Positions 25,801 to 36,259 of a stretch of DNA of 64,000 nucleotides are shown in pieces. Both the position numbers and the translations under genes were made by a program. Source of the DNA: Neelides folsomi (taxonomy: Eukaryota; Arthropoda; Collembola; Neelipleona; Neelidae); contig JAQGBZ010000062.1 of the NCBI GenBank assembly GCA_034687125.1, forward strand, positions 1 through 64,000. The letters are read 5' to 3'. The notes under the pieces were generated by a model. It was not told the DNA's origin. It searched no databases and saw only the letters and a program-made list of their open reading frames with translations. The first letter of the stretch is position 1. Each line of letters opens with the position of its first letter.

Positions 25801-28800
25801 ATAAAATATTGATGAGAGCTATTTATAAATAATAAATATCAAAGTCTCACCTGATGAATATGTGATATGACTTCGGTGTGCGTTGCGTCTTCTAATGACC
25901 GTCCGTTAACTTCCAAGATCTCGTCCCCAACTTCCAAGTCTGCTTTATCTGCGGGTGAACCTGTGAAGGGAATGAAATGAGCCAAGCTTTTTGTCAACTT
26001 AAATCCAGAAGTGGGGAGTTAAGAGAAATCGTCCCTTTGACACAGGGAATGAATGCTCGAGTAAACTCTCATTAAAAAACCACAAGGTCTCAAAAGGACG
26101 GAGAATAGGCGAGACAGGAGAAAATCCTCCTCGTATCTTTCCTTAATAAGTTAAGGGGCTTTAACATTTTATTCCTCTCTCTTTCGAGAGGGTCGTAATG
26201 GGCGAGAGGAGGAATGTGGAAAAGTTCCCAAGATGAAGACATGGAGTGCGAAAGAGATAAAATCTAAAATTTTCTCCCTCGTTGAAATCATTTATTACGA
26301 GCGGAAAGTTCCTTGGTGAGATTCTCTCAAAAGCATCTTTCTCCTCCTCCATTCTTATCATTTCAAAGGGAATCCTCTTTTCATCTTCCTCCCACACTCT
26401 CTTCAATCTCATAGGCCCAATTATTGCTTCTGCTACCATGATTTCATTATGTCGCGAATCGGAAATTAAATTCTTAAATTTTGACACAAAGGAGAAAGTG
26501 GAAAGAAGTGGGAGAACTGTATTTAATTTTCATGTTAATTCTTTCACTTCTACCCCTCAAGATCCTATCCCCCAGTTATTTATGTACTAAAAGTAGGTAT
26601 TTAGTGCCAATAACGTTCCAATTCCACTTCATATTTATGAGCTCCATGTAATTACCCAGAGAAGGATGGCACGGAGAAAAACTGACTCTCGTAATATTCA
26701 ATGACTTACATATAAACGAGATATTAATGATGAGATGGCTCATAGTTTTATGGCCAAAGAGAAGCTCGTAATTATTCTAAACTGCGGTGAATTTGAGTCA
26801 CATTAAATGAGACCTTTTACTCTAATGCGACTACAACTGCAGCATTTCGTGTTGGAGTAATCGTCTCATTCTATTTTGCGGAAAGGGAGTGCGAAAGCAG
26901 AGTCCCAATTCTCTTCATGAGAAATTTTGCAAAATTCGATTACGAAGGACGCGTGGGGATGGAAAGTTCTTAATTGTGCCGGTTCATAAAGTTTTTAGGG
27001 GAAAGAGGTCCGGAGGAGTGAGGGAAAGCAAGGGGAATTTTGAATCTATCCCTCACTCCTCTCTCCTACATTTCTCCCCATTATGAGGAAGACGGCGGAG
27101 GAGAACGAGGAAGACATTTCAATGAGTCCTCCTCAATGGAGCTCCCATTAGGTATTCCCTCCTTCGCCCACATCCAGTGAAATGAGAACATGGTGGATTG
27201 AGTCGTTCATTCCTCAACACAACTCTCCATCCTCGTCAAATCGGTCCGTCCACATTAGTGTTTAAGAGGCCGCCGAGAGGGATTCCTCAGGAATGATTGA
27301 ACTGAAGGAGGGGCAGAGCGTGGAAAGCTCGCTCTAAATCTTCGCGCCGTTTCGTGGGAAAGGTCTAATAGGAAATCTGTGGATTGAAATGGAATTGAAA
27401 TTCAAGAGAGGGGAGAATGCTTTTTGCCCTTTTGGGCAGAGAGATTCCCCATATTTGAGACTAGCTCCTCCTGATAATTCCAATTGAGAGAGATACGGAG
27501 GAGAAGTGCGAATCGATACGACCCACCTCGCACTCCTTCCTTATATATGTAGCTAAATGTATAGCCCATCATTTCTCCGTGAGTAATGTAACCTCCTTAA
27601 CAATCCAGCCACATGATTCATCTGGAAACCAAAAGTAATCAGCCGTCGAGGGAAGGAAGGTGAAAGTTAATTCCCCCTTTCTCGCCCTTCCTCTGTCTCC
27701 CTCCGCTCCCCGACTTAACCACTGTGAAAACAATAATAAAAAGGAAGGTTGAGGGAAATCTTTGAACCTCGGGAAATTTTATTCTCACCGATGACTGCCT
27801 CGTAAAAAGAAACCACATAGTTTGATATACTTCACAGGAAGACTTCATTCCCAGCACCCCACGTCTCGCTCCTCTGACTCCACGAAGAGCACTTCCATTA
27901 GATAAGTAATACGCTCGTAAGAGTACACATGATAAATACATAAATATTTATGGCGTGTACTTACGCGCATCAGGAAGGAAAGTGCAAGTAAACACTGAAT
28001 GTGTAATTTACACCGGGTGACTACATGGACATTTACTCCACATATAAAAACTCGACCCTTAAATGGCAATTTCATAAAATGAATAATAAAGTAAGATATG
28101 GCCAAACAAACATATGTAAACAAATGAAAATGATAAAATTGTCCACTTTGAATATATTTAAGAAATTTATGTTCACAAATTCGAGATTCACACATTTTTT
28201 CCCTATTCTCCCATGCTGAATAAAAGCATGAAATATATTAGAAAATAGAATAACTCATATATCAAGTGAAAGGTCCCTTTCACGTCGCACCAATACACCC
28301 ATTACACGCTTATAAAATATTTCTTTATGAGTATTAGGATTATTTAATAATCCATAAAAACCAAGAGTTTTAATGGTTCATTTGTTAGTATGTTTATATC
28401 AAAAATCCATCAATAAAACATTTGATAGTCTTTGATTAATCAATAATATCAGATTAAGTCCACTTACAATGTTTAAACTTACAAAGCGGAAGAATTCAAG
28501 TTTTATTACAATCATACCAGAAACCAGATAGAACAAAATTGGGAAACTGATTTAAAAAGTTAAAGTTGAGTGGTCGAAGTTTATTGAAAAGTAAAAGAGA
28601 ATTAAACTTGACGCCGTGGTTGAGATGGCTGAGATGGATGATTATGATTATAAAAGAAAATATGAAGCGGGAGAAAGTCGGATCTTCTTCAATGTCTGTC
28701 ACTGTGTGATTCATTGATCTGAAGGTCTTATAGTACATAGGAACTATCTGTAAATTGGAAGAAACTGTAGGGATATAGCCAGCGAGGAGTTCATCTGTCC

Positions 28801-31800
28801 TAATAGCAAGTTAACGGAAGGGATGACGGTTTCAAAAGTGTCATATGGAAGTAAATAGGAGAATGAATGGAGATTCATTGAGAACATCCTCCGCCCCTCC
28901 TCCCTGCCCAAATGGAATATTAAAAAGAGAATGGGAAGAAAAATGAGGTTTGCGGATCGAAATGTAAATAATATCACAAGAGCCTCCAATTCCAGTCTAC
29001 AAAATGGGAGGCGAGAAGGAGGAGAGAGTAAATAGCTTTCTCCCTTTTATGACCCTCTATGAGTCTCCATATGGGCGAAACCATGGATGGAGATGGGAGC
29101 TAAAAAGAAAGGTTACTGAAATATGTGAGCAATAAGAGCCGGCCACTCGCCTCTAATCCTGGCGTGATACATCTACCGCTGAGTTGAGAAAATTAGAAGA
29201 GAGATTCACTTGATTCGCCCGGGAGCCCCGCGTTCTTCCTTCGCCCTCCCATCAATCTCTCGTAGGAAGTGAGCCCGGGAAAGGAAAAAACTCTCATCAT
29301 CTTCCTTCAGAGAGAACAGGATATTATTTATCAATAATCCCTATTCAAACATTGTAGAAAGGAAACTTCCGCTCCTTAATTACACCGTGTAAGGTGATGG
29401 AGCTAGGAAATCGGGGCTAATTGATGAGAGTGAGAAGCTGAAAACCGGCCAAAGAGCTTTGGGTCTTCCAAAGATACGTGGAATCTGAGTTAAACGCGCT
29501 AACTTTCTCGGAAAATTCCTCCTGAGCTGAAAGACTATATACTTTTAATGTTATTAATTCCGTTCATTAAATGGAGTTTCAGAGAAAGAAGTCTAACGCG
29601 GTCCTTCTGAATTTCAAGATTCTTCATAGAACTTCACTTAATTCAATTTTGAGAGCAAAAGGCTCGAAGGAAAGGGAGGCGACGAGGCGAAATATTCAAA
29701 GTTTAAAAATGTGGCCTACTTTACAGATTTTAATAAAAAGACCCAGACTCGTATTAGTTCCCCGGAGTTGGACGGCGGAGCGGTCGAGTATTAAATTTAT
29801 GGGGAGAGCTGCGTAAGCACATCAACCTGCGGGCGGAAGTAAAGACTTCGCGGTGGCAGGGTGGAAGGAATAAACTCCCATCCATCAGCCAATGGATGGG
29901 ACCCGGATTGAAGGACTCGAACTGTCGAGGTTCGGGAGTTGTGAGCGGATTAATTGAAAAAAGCCTAAGAGGTTCCGAAGGGGAAGCAGGGCGGAAAATT
30001 CATTTTATGACTCCTCAACCCACTTCATGAATAGGGAAGTTAATCAAGGGAGTGAAGTGAAGGTTTCCTTAGAATCTCCGAGGACTCGGCACGGTTTGCT
30101 CTTCCCAAACTCGGAGTCGGGACTTCGTGCCGCGGCCTCATTAAGCCGAAGGTGGGATGGGAAAGAGGCCTAAGGGACGGGAAGGTTCGGACTCCGGAGG
30201 TAAACAGTCGAGCGGAACTTGGGCCCAAGAGGCGCGGAAATTGATAAGAAAGACGTACCATAGAGCTTGATCTTTTTGTCCTTCGTTTCCACGATAATGA
30301 TAACATATCCCCCCAAATCCACCATAGCGTTCGGCTCGAGGAGGTTCAAGTCGAGGAGCTGGAATACATAACACGGGTCCAGGATGGAACTTCTGATGCC
30401 CGGCCAAGGCTAGAGTCCAGGCCTCGAGCCCCAAGTGGTCGAGGCCCCCAGAACCAAAGTCCAGTGTTGGTCACACATGCGGCGGGCGGGAGGGAAGCTG
30501 AGCAACAAGCGGCGCCACCCCCACTTGCACCATCACCCCACCAGTTGTCGGGCCCCTGCCTCTTCCACGCGGAACGGGGGAAGGAGAAAAGGGACGGCGG
30601 GAGCGGACGGCGGGCAGGTCGGCTGTGCGAAGGTGGAAGTGGGACTGAGCCCGTGGCCCGGCATGCTCTCTTTTCCCGTGCATCTGGTCAGCTTCCGAGG
30701 CCTGGGATCTCCTTCCTGGCTGGTGGAGGATCGGGGAGATGTGCGCCGACTTCCTTTTCTTCACGAGTTTGAGCGGAGGGAGGCGGCTGATCGATACACA
30801 CTCCGAGAACTCTCGCCCCATATACGCGCCCTAATGCTCTGTCGCTCCTCGCGGGAGCCTTCACCCCGGCCGCCCCTACCTTCCACGGTCAGCATGTCAA
30901 CGGTGAGGGAAGGTGAGATCGATTCCCGCCGTCCGGGCGAACATGGCCGGAAATCAACCCACCGCCGACATGATGAATCTCTTCAAAGTGCTTCCATGTG
31001 AATTAGAAGAGTGGTTCGCGAATTATCGATGGCCTTCACGAGGCCAACTGACGGACGAGATAAGTTCTCCCTGCACACCCAGGGAAACAAAGGGTGGGGG
31101 AATATTCCAAAATGGTCTATGGAGGAAAGATGGGAGAGATTGATCGTTCAGTGACGAGCACTCGATTGTCCCTCACTCTCAAATGATAGGTTCGGTGGCC
31201 GGAGATCTCATACGCTTTCTCAACTCCGACGTCTTTGCCAATTTAGACAGATGGTGGAAAGTGGGCTGAAAAGCCCACCTTCTCAAATGGGGAATTTCTC
31301 GGAGGAGAAAAATGAAGTCGGCGGAGGAGAAAGTAAAGTTTCTCCGGGAGAGTGACAGAGAAAGGAAAGAAAGGGGGAAACTCATCGGAATCTCCATAAA
31401 AGAGTTGGGAATGAAGAAGAGAATAAATTTGTGTGGGAGTCTCGAGAGTCGACCGCCGTCTCGGCCCGCCGCTCGGCCCCCCTCAACCAAATTTTTATTA
31501 CCGCACATAGGACCATTAGAGGAATCTCACAAGACGTTCCCCCATATGAGTCCCCAGGCCCAGCTAGACAGGTGAGGTGATCTCCGATTCTCCCCGAGTA
31601 CGTCTCTTTATTATATATTACATATATGAGAGTAAATATGGTCTGGAACTCGGAGCCTCTCCCATCCATCAACCTCCTTTCTTCCCCACTCGTCAGATTT
31701 GGAGCCACGTGCCCGTCGCAAACTTCCACCGCTGAACCACCCGTCAGAAACCAAGGAATTTAACCCAATTACAAACGATACTCCCAACTTTCCGACAAGT

Positions 31801-34800
31801 GAATTGTGAAGTGAAGGAGACGGCCGCGGCCGCATGGCAGTAATTTATGTGCAGTGGCCCTTCCTTCTCAATGTCTTTTATCTCGCGGCGGAGGCTGGGC
31901 GGAGAGTCCCGGGGAAAATGAGGAACACAAGTGTGATGAATGGCATCATTTAATTCAAAATGGGAGCCAACCTGTGCACTTTCTCCTTAATCTCAAACTC
32001 GAATGGACGGCCGAGACGTGTGGAAGTCGAAACGAGTGAACTCACACACACCCGGCTATAGACATGACTCTCTCTAGCTCAGCGGAATTCCCGAGATCGT
32101 TTCATTTATCCTTTTGGACTCCTTCGGCCTCGGAAGTAAATTTATTAAAAATTGAAACAGTCCCCCCTTTGTTTCTAATGCTTGAATTTCCATTTTCCAC
32201 CTCACATTGACGATAATGGGGGCTGATGCTTTTGGGGCTCCCTTCCTCCTAAATAACCCATGAAGTGGAATTTCTGACCGCCACCGCCAATTGATTTTCT
32301 CCTCCAATTCTGGATTAAACTTGTGGAGGGCGAACATATCGTTGATTTAAAAATCAATCTGAGCCGGTGAGTCAATTGAAAAAGAGTGGAAAGTTTTCAT
32401 GGGGCGGCATCGGGAATGGGAATTAGAGGGAGCCGGAGAAAAGAAGAATGTTTACTCCTTCCACATCCCATTGATTTTCTCTGGATCCCATTGAAGTCAG
32501 AGACATGGAGAATCCTCTTACCCAACTTCCTTCCAAACCTCCCTTCCCATCTCTCCGGCTGATCGAACGGTTTTAAAACTGGCTCTTAAATTAGGTCACT
32601 AAGTCTCCTTTATCTTCAACCTTCTTCGTCAGCCCATCACGAGCCACGTTTGGAAAACAATGGAGAATTACGAGGATACCGCGAGTGGCCTTTAAATAAA
32701 TAAATTCACGATCCATGTCGTAAACGAAATAGGTTCGGGTGTATATTTAAATTTTCAATTCATTCCTTTTCGCACTACGCGGAATGTTCATCTATGTATG
32801 CTACGTACACATAGAGTACAGTAAGGTTATCTGTTTGGAATTCTACACATGTAAAAATACCATTTCTTAAAAACACACATTCGCCAGGGCCAAGTCCAAA
32901 ATTTCTCATTTTTGCTACGCACTAACACTAACATACATATGTAAGGTAAAACTAAATATTAGAGGAGCGACGATGCTTTAATATATCATTATGCATAATG
33001 TAGCTTTATAAAAATGAGGTTCTTTTATAAATTTGCTCTATTGACTCTCGCCGCTTTGGATCCTCAAGAGAGAAAAGTTCATTTTCTCTCCTCCGAGTCA
33101 AATTACACACGCTGTTATGATGGAGGGAAATGAGTCTAGGATCCTCAAAGCCCCAGACCACGACCAGATGACTCCAAAAGAGTTCTGCAGCGAAAAGGAA
33201 TGGGAAAGGTGAAGTTCCGCTGTAACTTTCCTCGGTGGCTTTCTTTGCCGTCGTCACTTGTTTTCAGACTCCTCACATCCTCATCTCTTTTGGAGCGAGG
33301 ACAAAGGGGCTTCCACAATGGCATCTCCCCCAAAAGTTATTTCAGACGGGGTTGAGCCGAATTGAATCTCTCTGCCGCTCATTCAACTGTCTCTCATAAC
33401 TCCTTCTTTCGGTGGGTTCTATTAGGCCCATTAATAGCCGCGTCCTCAGCGGCCCTCAATAATAATTCGCAATTTCCGCTCGGCCCTCCGTCTAACTGGA
33501 CGTGGCGGATAACTGTGACTCCAGGGGAGATCTTCGCTGTGGCTCCTTCATTTTCCTCAACAAGCCGTGGGTTGACGAGGGCTTTGTTCTCTCCGCCCAG
33601 TCAATGCCTCCACGGAGAGAAAATTGAGCTCGGAAGGGGGAGGGGGGAAAATAAGCTGTTGAGAATCCCCATGCGAAAACTCCTTGGATGAGGTTGAGAG
33701 ACAAAGGGAGTCTTTTAACTTCTTTCTCTTTTCATTACGGCTTCATCGATCGGGTCCTCTGTCTCAAATATGGTTCTTTTATTATGCAAGTCAGAGGGGG
33801 CTTCACCAAACCCCCATTCATCATCATTAGCCAAGAGGAAGGAAATGGGTCTAAGGACCGCCGGAGAAATCTTCATTTCCCTCAATGGGTGACACAGGGA
33901 GGGCATTTATGATTCCACCAGCCGCCCCACCCTAATGGGCATAATCTGATTCTAATTCAAAGCTTTTGTGTGAGGATCTTTCCCAATCCACACCATCCAA
34001 CTCACACATCCACACCTCCGTCAGAATCCTCCCACACAAAGGAACCTTCAGCTTTCCGCCTCCAATTTCTCTCATTCATCTCCTCATTCATGTATCCTCA
34101 ATCAACCACTTCAAAAACATCCGGTTCATTTAATGGATCATATTTATCTCAACAACACGACGCGTGTATTTATTTACATTTAACATGAGCGGATTTGGCC
34201 TCTTGGAATAGGATTTCTGAGAAATAAGAAATCCACGCCCCCGTCCCATTCTTCGCCTTCGTACACGAGTCCTCGATACCATTTGTTTATTTTTCTTGGA
34301 AATTGAATTATGCACTCAATAGCCTCGGTTAATTTGAGGGGAATTGAAATAACACTATTCTCTTCTCTATAATTTCATGTGCACTATTTTAATGTAAGCC
34401 ATTGTTTTAATGAATAAAATAACCCGCTTTAATGTAATGTTAAATAACCAAAAATAAATATTAAATATTTATCCAAATTACAATTGTGAATTTTTTATGT
34501 ATGACTTTCTTGCACAGCTTCATGAAACTAATGTACGTAAATGTAGCATTCGAAGATAAAGTGTGCATTAAAGTAGTAAAAATAACATACGGATTACGAA
34601 TAGAGTAGCAACTCGTATGTTTCTACACTTTATTATTCTTGAACAAATGAATGTTCTCGCAGGACAAGAGAGCAAGAGCATCAAGTTATTTATGTCTTCT
34701 TAACTATCAACATGCATGTGGTTTTGCTTTGTTACTCAATACTCCTTATAAAAACGTAATTGGTCAATTTGCTCATCCTTTCCATAACAAGGAAATTTAT

Positions 34801-36259
34801 TTGTAAAACCGACCCAAAACTATTTCAAACTAAACATCACCTTCGTTCAATCCAAATCCTGCTACTGTATGAAAAGTTGTGAGGAATATGAGGATAATTT
34901 AATGTACTGTTAATCGTGCCTATGATCTCTCTTTAGTGGAAAGTGAAGAGTCCTGAAAAATGTTTGACTCGACTTGAAGAGTTATTTTTTGCTCAAAGAA
35001 GTGCCAACTGTATTTCGAGTGACGTGAGTTAAGTTGATGTATTACGAGAGAACCACAGAATTCTCATCCTATTAGAACTTATTCTTTCGTGTCCGTGAGG
35101 AGCGAGACAGGGGACCTGCCATCATGTCCCTCCAATGAAAGGGCCGAAAAGTTTCTTATTTCAAAGGAGCCCAGACACGTTTCCCAGGATGAGGGCTCAA
35201 TTACTATTTATTCCAACGCCATAAAGCAAATGGGAAGGTCTCCCATAAGGATTCCTCAAAACCAACCATACGTTGGTCGAGCTTTGAGCTCTGCTAATTA
35301 ATAATTATAAATTAAATGGCGGGGTTTGTGTGCAGGGGCCACGTTGTTGAGAGTGGAGGAGGAAGAAAGTGAAGGAAAAGGGGCAATAAAGGCCTTTCTC
35401 CGCTTTTCCACACTCCAACTCCGCGAGTCTGATGGGGATTTAATTCCGGATCGAGATGTGTGGCAGTTGGTCTCATTCGAGCCCGAGATGATTTCGTGGG
35501 AGGGAGAAATAAAAGAGCTACCCGCCTCTCACTTTCCCCTGGGCTAATGCTCAGGGAAAGTCGGGTCTCAGCACGTGTGGAAGGCATAAATTTTCATGAT
35601 CACCTGAACGTGAAGCAGTGAGAGAAGAAGTCTCTCCGCTCCAACAACTCCACAATATTATGTCTGCTCCGAGAGTGAGTTGGCAAATTTGGGGAAATGA
35701 TTCCGAGGAACACCGAGATCTCGCCCTACTTCTCCGCACCCATAGGGAACTTTATATATTACATACGGAGTAGAGATATATATGATCTCATTCAAAGTTG
35801 AAAGGAACGTCGGCTCACCATGAGAGATTTCATCGATGCACGGAGGGAATCCCTCGTCCCGACCTCCAATAACGGAGAATCCAAAGCGGCGGTCTCCTCG
35901 TTCAAGGATCACCTCCACGTCGAAGTCGAGCGTCTCTTCGTCCTCCTACAACCAAATAGACCTGGGTAAATATCATCATTGGTAAGCATTGGGTGGATCG
36001 TTACGTCTCCGGCGTCTGGGGGAGACTCCGCCGACCCGTTGGAGTCCATAGAGGTGAAAGAGAATGAGTGGGAGTGGGCGTGCCCCCGCACGACCCCGTT
36101 GCTACTCGGCGATTCCACCAGGGACCGGGAATACCCGTGCCCCCCGCCCCCGTTCTCGAATCCGTTCTTCCAGGCCGCATTCTTCTCGAGCTTCGCCTGC
36201 TCTTGACCCCGAGCGAAGGTCTGGAATGTTGAGAGCCTCCGCTGAGTCCACAAGTCATC
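6742..36259 (-). CDS. sdt: Stardust / PALS1 (MPP5) MAGUK scaffold, 18 predicted exons, 5' end not found
   Basis: Minus-strand exons: 36259-36005, 35945-35819, 25960-25851, 24890-24833, 24458-24383, 19189-19056, 18648-18512, 16331-15982, 15182-14711, 13583-13379, 9584-9370, 9285-9007, 8932-8687, 8604-8405, 8335-8202, 8111-7947, 7870-7557 and 6921-6742 (stop TGA at 6744-6742). All junctions are GT-AG with matching phase and sum to 3657 nt (1218 aa plus stop). Domain order: extra PDZ, disordered linker, ECR1, ECR2, L27N, L27C, PDZ, SH3, HOOK, guanylate-kinase-like. The part from ECR1 on is unmistakably PALS1/Stardust, the Crumbs-complex scaffold that binds Crumbs, Patj and Par6 at the apical junction of epithelia. 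No ATG is present in the first exon listed, so at least one upstream exon is missing. Exons from 13.6 kb down are near certain. The linkage of the upstream PDZ exons rests on phase continuity, and the 24.4-kb exon is the weakest link. Confidence 0.85.
8202..8604 (-). CDS. sdt: sdt exons 14-15: SH3 and HOOK regions
   Basis: Exon 8604-8405 encodes the SH3 domain, with [27 protein letters not shown] and NWWQA, nearly identical in pattern to PALS1. Exon 8335-8202 encodes the HOOK segment, including [16 protein letters not shown], a polybasic stretch. In MAGUKs the SH3, HOOK and GUK regions fold as one unit and, with the PDZ, bind the Crumbs C-terminus. The intron between the two exons is only 69 nt and its donor GCA^GTAAGG leaves phase 2. 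Confidence 0.95.
8687..8932 (-). CDS. sdt: sdt exon 13: canonical PALS1 PDZ domain
   Basis: A single phase-0/phase-0 exon of 82 codons carries [27 protein letters not shown] and [15 protein letters not shown] is the atypical carboxylate-binding loop of PALS1, and the previous exon ends in the first beta strand ([11 protein letters not shown]). The domain binds the ERLI tail of Crumbs. A proline-rich link, about PNPPPP, leads to the SH3 domain. Confidence 0.95.
9007..9584 (-). CDS. sdt: sdt exons 11-12: L27N and L27C domains
   Basis: Exon 9584-9370 (L27N) has [12 protein letters not shown] and [15 protein letters not shown]. Exon 9285-9007 (L27C) has [21 protein letters not shown], then a linker and the start of the PDZ. 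In PALS1, L27N dimerises with the L27 of Patj and L27C with Lin-7. Both exons are phase 0 at the shared junction and separated by an 84-nt intron. Confidence 0.93.
9585..13378 (-). other. sdt intron 10 (3.8 kb), no gene seen
   Basis: The intron separates ECR2 from the L27 domains. Several short open frames on both strands near 10.5-12.6 kb lack splice signals and codon bias, and I treat them as chance. Nothing repetitive stands out. Confidence 0.6.
13379..13583 (-). CDS. sdt: sdt exon 10: rest of ECR2 (Par6-binding) and acidic tail
   Basis: The exon begins [17 protein letters not shown] and continues to [15 protein letters not shown], the charged helical ECR2 region. The first part of ECR2 (AERIRKYQ) is at the end of the previous exon, so a 1.1-kb phase-0 intron cuts the motif. 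It ends with [15 protein letters not shown], matching the conserved DNPMFD-type acidic patch of PALS1 in position. The donor is G^GTAAGT, phase 1. Confidence 0.9.
14045..14068. repeat. (GA)n microsatellite in sdt intron 9
   Basis: About 11 uninterrupted GA dinucleotides lie within the intron between the ECR1 and ECR2 exons. No special role is evident. Confidence 0.85.
14711..15182 (-). CDS. sdt: sdt exon 9: ECR1 and low-complexity linker
   Basis: A Ser/Glu-rich start ([20 protein letters not shown]) leads to [15 protein letters not shown], the ECR1 motif through which PALS1/Stardust binds the Par6 PDZ. A long Asn/Gly/Pro-rich stretch follows, with a KPVPPPR motif that could engage an SH3 domain. 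The exon ends with AERIRKYQ, the first half of ECR2. The acceptor TTTTTCAG^C joins phase 2 from the previous exon (AG + C = Ser). The donor is CAA^GTGAGT. GC content and CpG density are well above the introns. Confidence 0.9.
15982..16331 (-). CDS. sdt: sdt exon 8: Ser/Thr-rich disordered linker
   Basis: 116 codons begin [15 protein letters not shown] and end [12 protein letters not shown], rich in Ser, Asn and Thr with no folded domain. The acceptor GATGTAG^CTA is phase 0. The donor AACAG^GTTGGT is weak but is the only one giving phase 2 for the next exon. Because it starts in phase 0 it can accept either exon 7 or, with exon 7 skipped, the alternative 19.75-kb first exon. Confidence 0.75.
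16770..16803. repeat. (GA)n microsatellite in sdt intron 7
   Basis: About 17 uninterrupted GA dinucleotides. Open frames crossing it on both strands are artefacts of the dinucleotide repeat. Confidence 0.9.
18512..18648 (-). CDS. sdt: sdt exon 7: helical segment, possible cassette
   Basis: The acceptor GTTTACAG and donor CAG^GTAATA bound 137 nt. Only one frame is open: [18 protein letters not shown]..., ending DMTKLSHQ. The heptad-like pattern suggests a long helix, possibly coiled coil. It needs one base from the previous exon (phase 1 in) and leaves phase 0. Its length is not a multiple of three, so including or skipping it selects between the two upstream reading frames at 19 kb. Confidence 0.75.
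19056..19189 (-). CDS. sdt: sdt exon 6: helical segment, read in the second of two open frames
   Basis: The frame [18 protein letters not shown], followed by [20 protein letters not shown], runs to the strong donor G^GTGAGT and leaves one base. With the CC of exon 7 this gives Ala, so the phases agree. The acceptor ATTATAG^A fits phase 2 from the 24.4-kb exon. The acceptor choice is uncertain: two other AGs nearby (in CAATCAGCAG) would fit direct splicing from the 24.85-kb exon. The same DNA is also open in the frame used by the 19751 first exon. Confidence 0.55.
19056..19751 (-). CDS. sdt: Alternative first coding exon of sdt, 232 codons, different frame
   Basis: ATG at 19751 opens a frame of 232 codons to the same GTGAGT donor, ending in phase 0. 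It starts [12 protein letters not shown]: three Cys next to a basic cluster, a pattern that could be palmitoylated. It continues through Ser/Pro-rich and acidic stretches ([26 protein letters not shown]). Composition looks like real disordered protein. Phase 0 cannot join exon 7 but joins exon 8 (16331) in frame, giving a predicted 1151-aa isoform without the extra PDZ. A promoter near 19.8-20 kb is implied but not seen. Confidence 0.5.
19752..24382 (-). other. sdt intron 5 and probable internal promoter region
   Basis: Gene-free apart from chance frames. The part just above 19.75 kb should hold the 5' UTR and promoter of the alternative transcript. A plus-strand frame at 22.35-22.56 kb is open but has no partner exons. 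Confidence 0.45.
24383..24458 (-). CDS. sdt: Tentative sdt exon 5 (Trp-rich)
   Basis: The acceptor TTTCAG^TTG and donor ACAG^GTGAGG bound 76 nt that fit phase 1 in and phase 2 out. Translation in that frame includes [13 protein letters not shown] and ends RRLCDY. Both splice sites are good and both neighbouring phases are satisfied, but the peptide matches nothing I know, and splicing from 24833 straight into the 19.2-kb exon is also possible. Confidence 0.45.
24833..25960 (-). CDS. sdt: sdt exons 3-4: second half of the N-terminal PDZ
   Basis: Exon 25960-25851 encodes [19 protein letters not shown] and EVISHIHQ, the helix-A to helix-B part of a PDZ. Exon 24890-24833 supplies the last strand, [19 protein letters not shown]. 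Junctions are phase 1 then phase 0. With the 35.8-kb exon the domain is complete. I recall closely similar PDZ sequences in arthropod proteins and suspect long Stardust isoforms, but cannot confirm which family from here. A PDZ scaffold role, binding C-terminal ligands at the membrane, is the safe reading. Confidence 0.85.
25961..35818 (-). other. sdt intron 2 (9.9 kb) splitting the PDZ domain
   Basis: Largely without coding signal. The segment from about 29.8 to 31.6 kb is distinctly GC- and CpG-rich with overlapping open frames on both strands, and may be a regulatory island with an alternative first exon (30325-30259). The rest, including a run of open frames at 33.0-34.3 kb, shows no convincing exon. 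Confidence 0.5.
30259..30325 (-). CDS. Possible alternative first exon inside the PDZ-splitting intron
   Basis: ATG at 30325 is followed by [21 protein letters not shown] and the donor ATG^GTACGT in phase 1, which joins exon 25960 exactly ([12 protein letters not shown]). The peptide has alternating beta-strand character and could substitute for the first strands of the PDZ. The frame is open further upstream to a stop near 30415, so it could also be part of a longer internal exon. Support is frame, donor and CpG-rich context only. Confidence 0.3.
35819..36259 (-). CDS. sdt: sdt exons 1-2: Ser/Gly-rich N-terminus and first half of the extra PDZ
   Basis: Exon 36259-36005 (85 codons) follows the acceptor CTTTTTCCTCAG. 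It starts [20 protein letters not shown] and becomes Gly/His/Ser-rich. Exon 35945-35819 encodes [20 protein letters not shown] and [16 protein letters not shown], the carboxylate-binding loop (RFGFSV) and first strands of a PDZ. The intron between them is 59 nt and starts GTAACG. It is needed because the PDZ frame has a stop (TAG) right at the acceptor. There is no ATG in the first exon, so the start codon lies further upstream. Confidence 0.8.

Noticed and set aside
30435-31001. 188-codon plus-strand frame, and a 116-codon minus-strand frame over it
   Set aside because: The region is GC/CpG-rich, so stops are scarce in all frames. Composition is erratic (Arg/His/Pro/Ser-rich), no splice partners fit, and no domain is visible.
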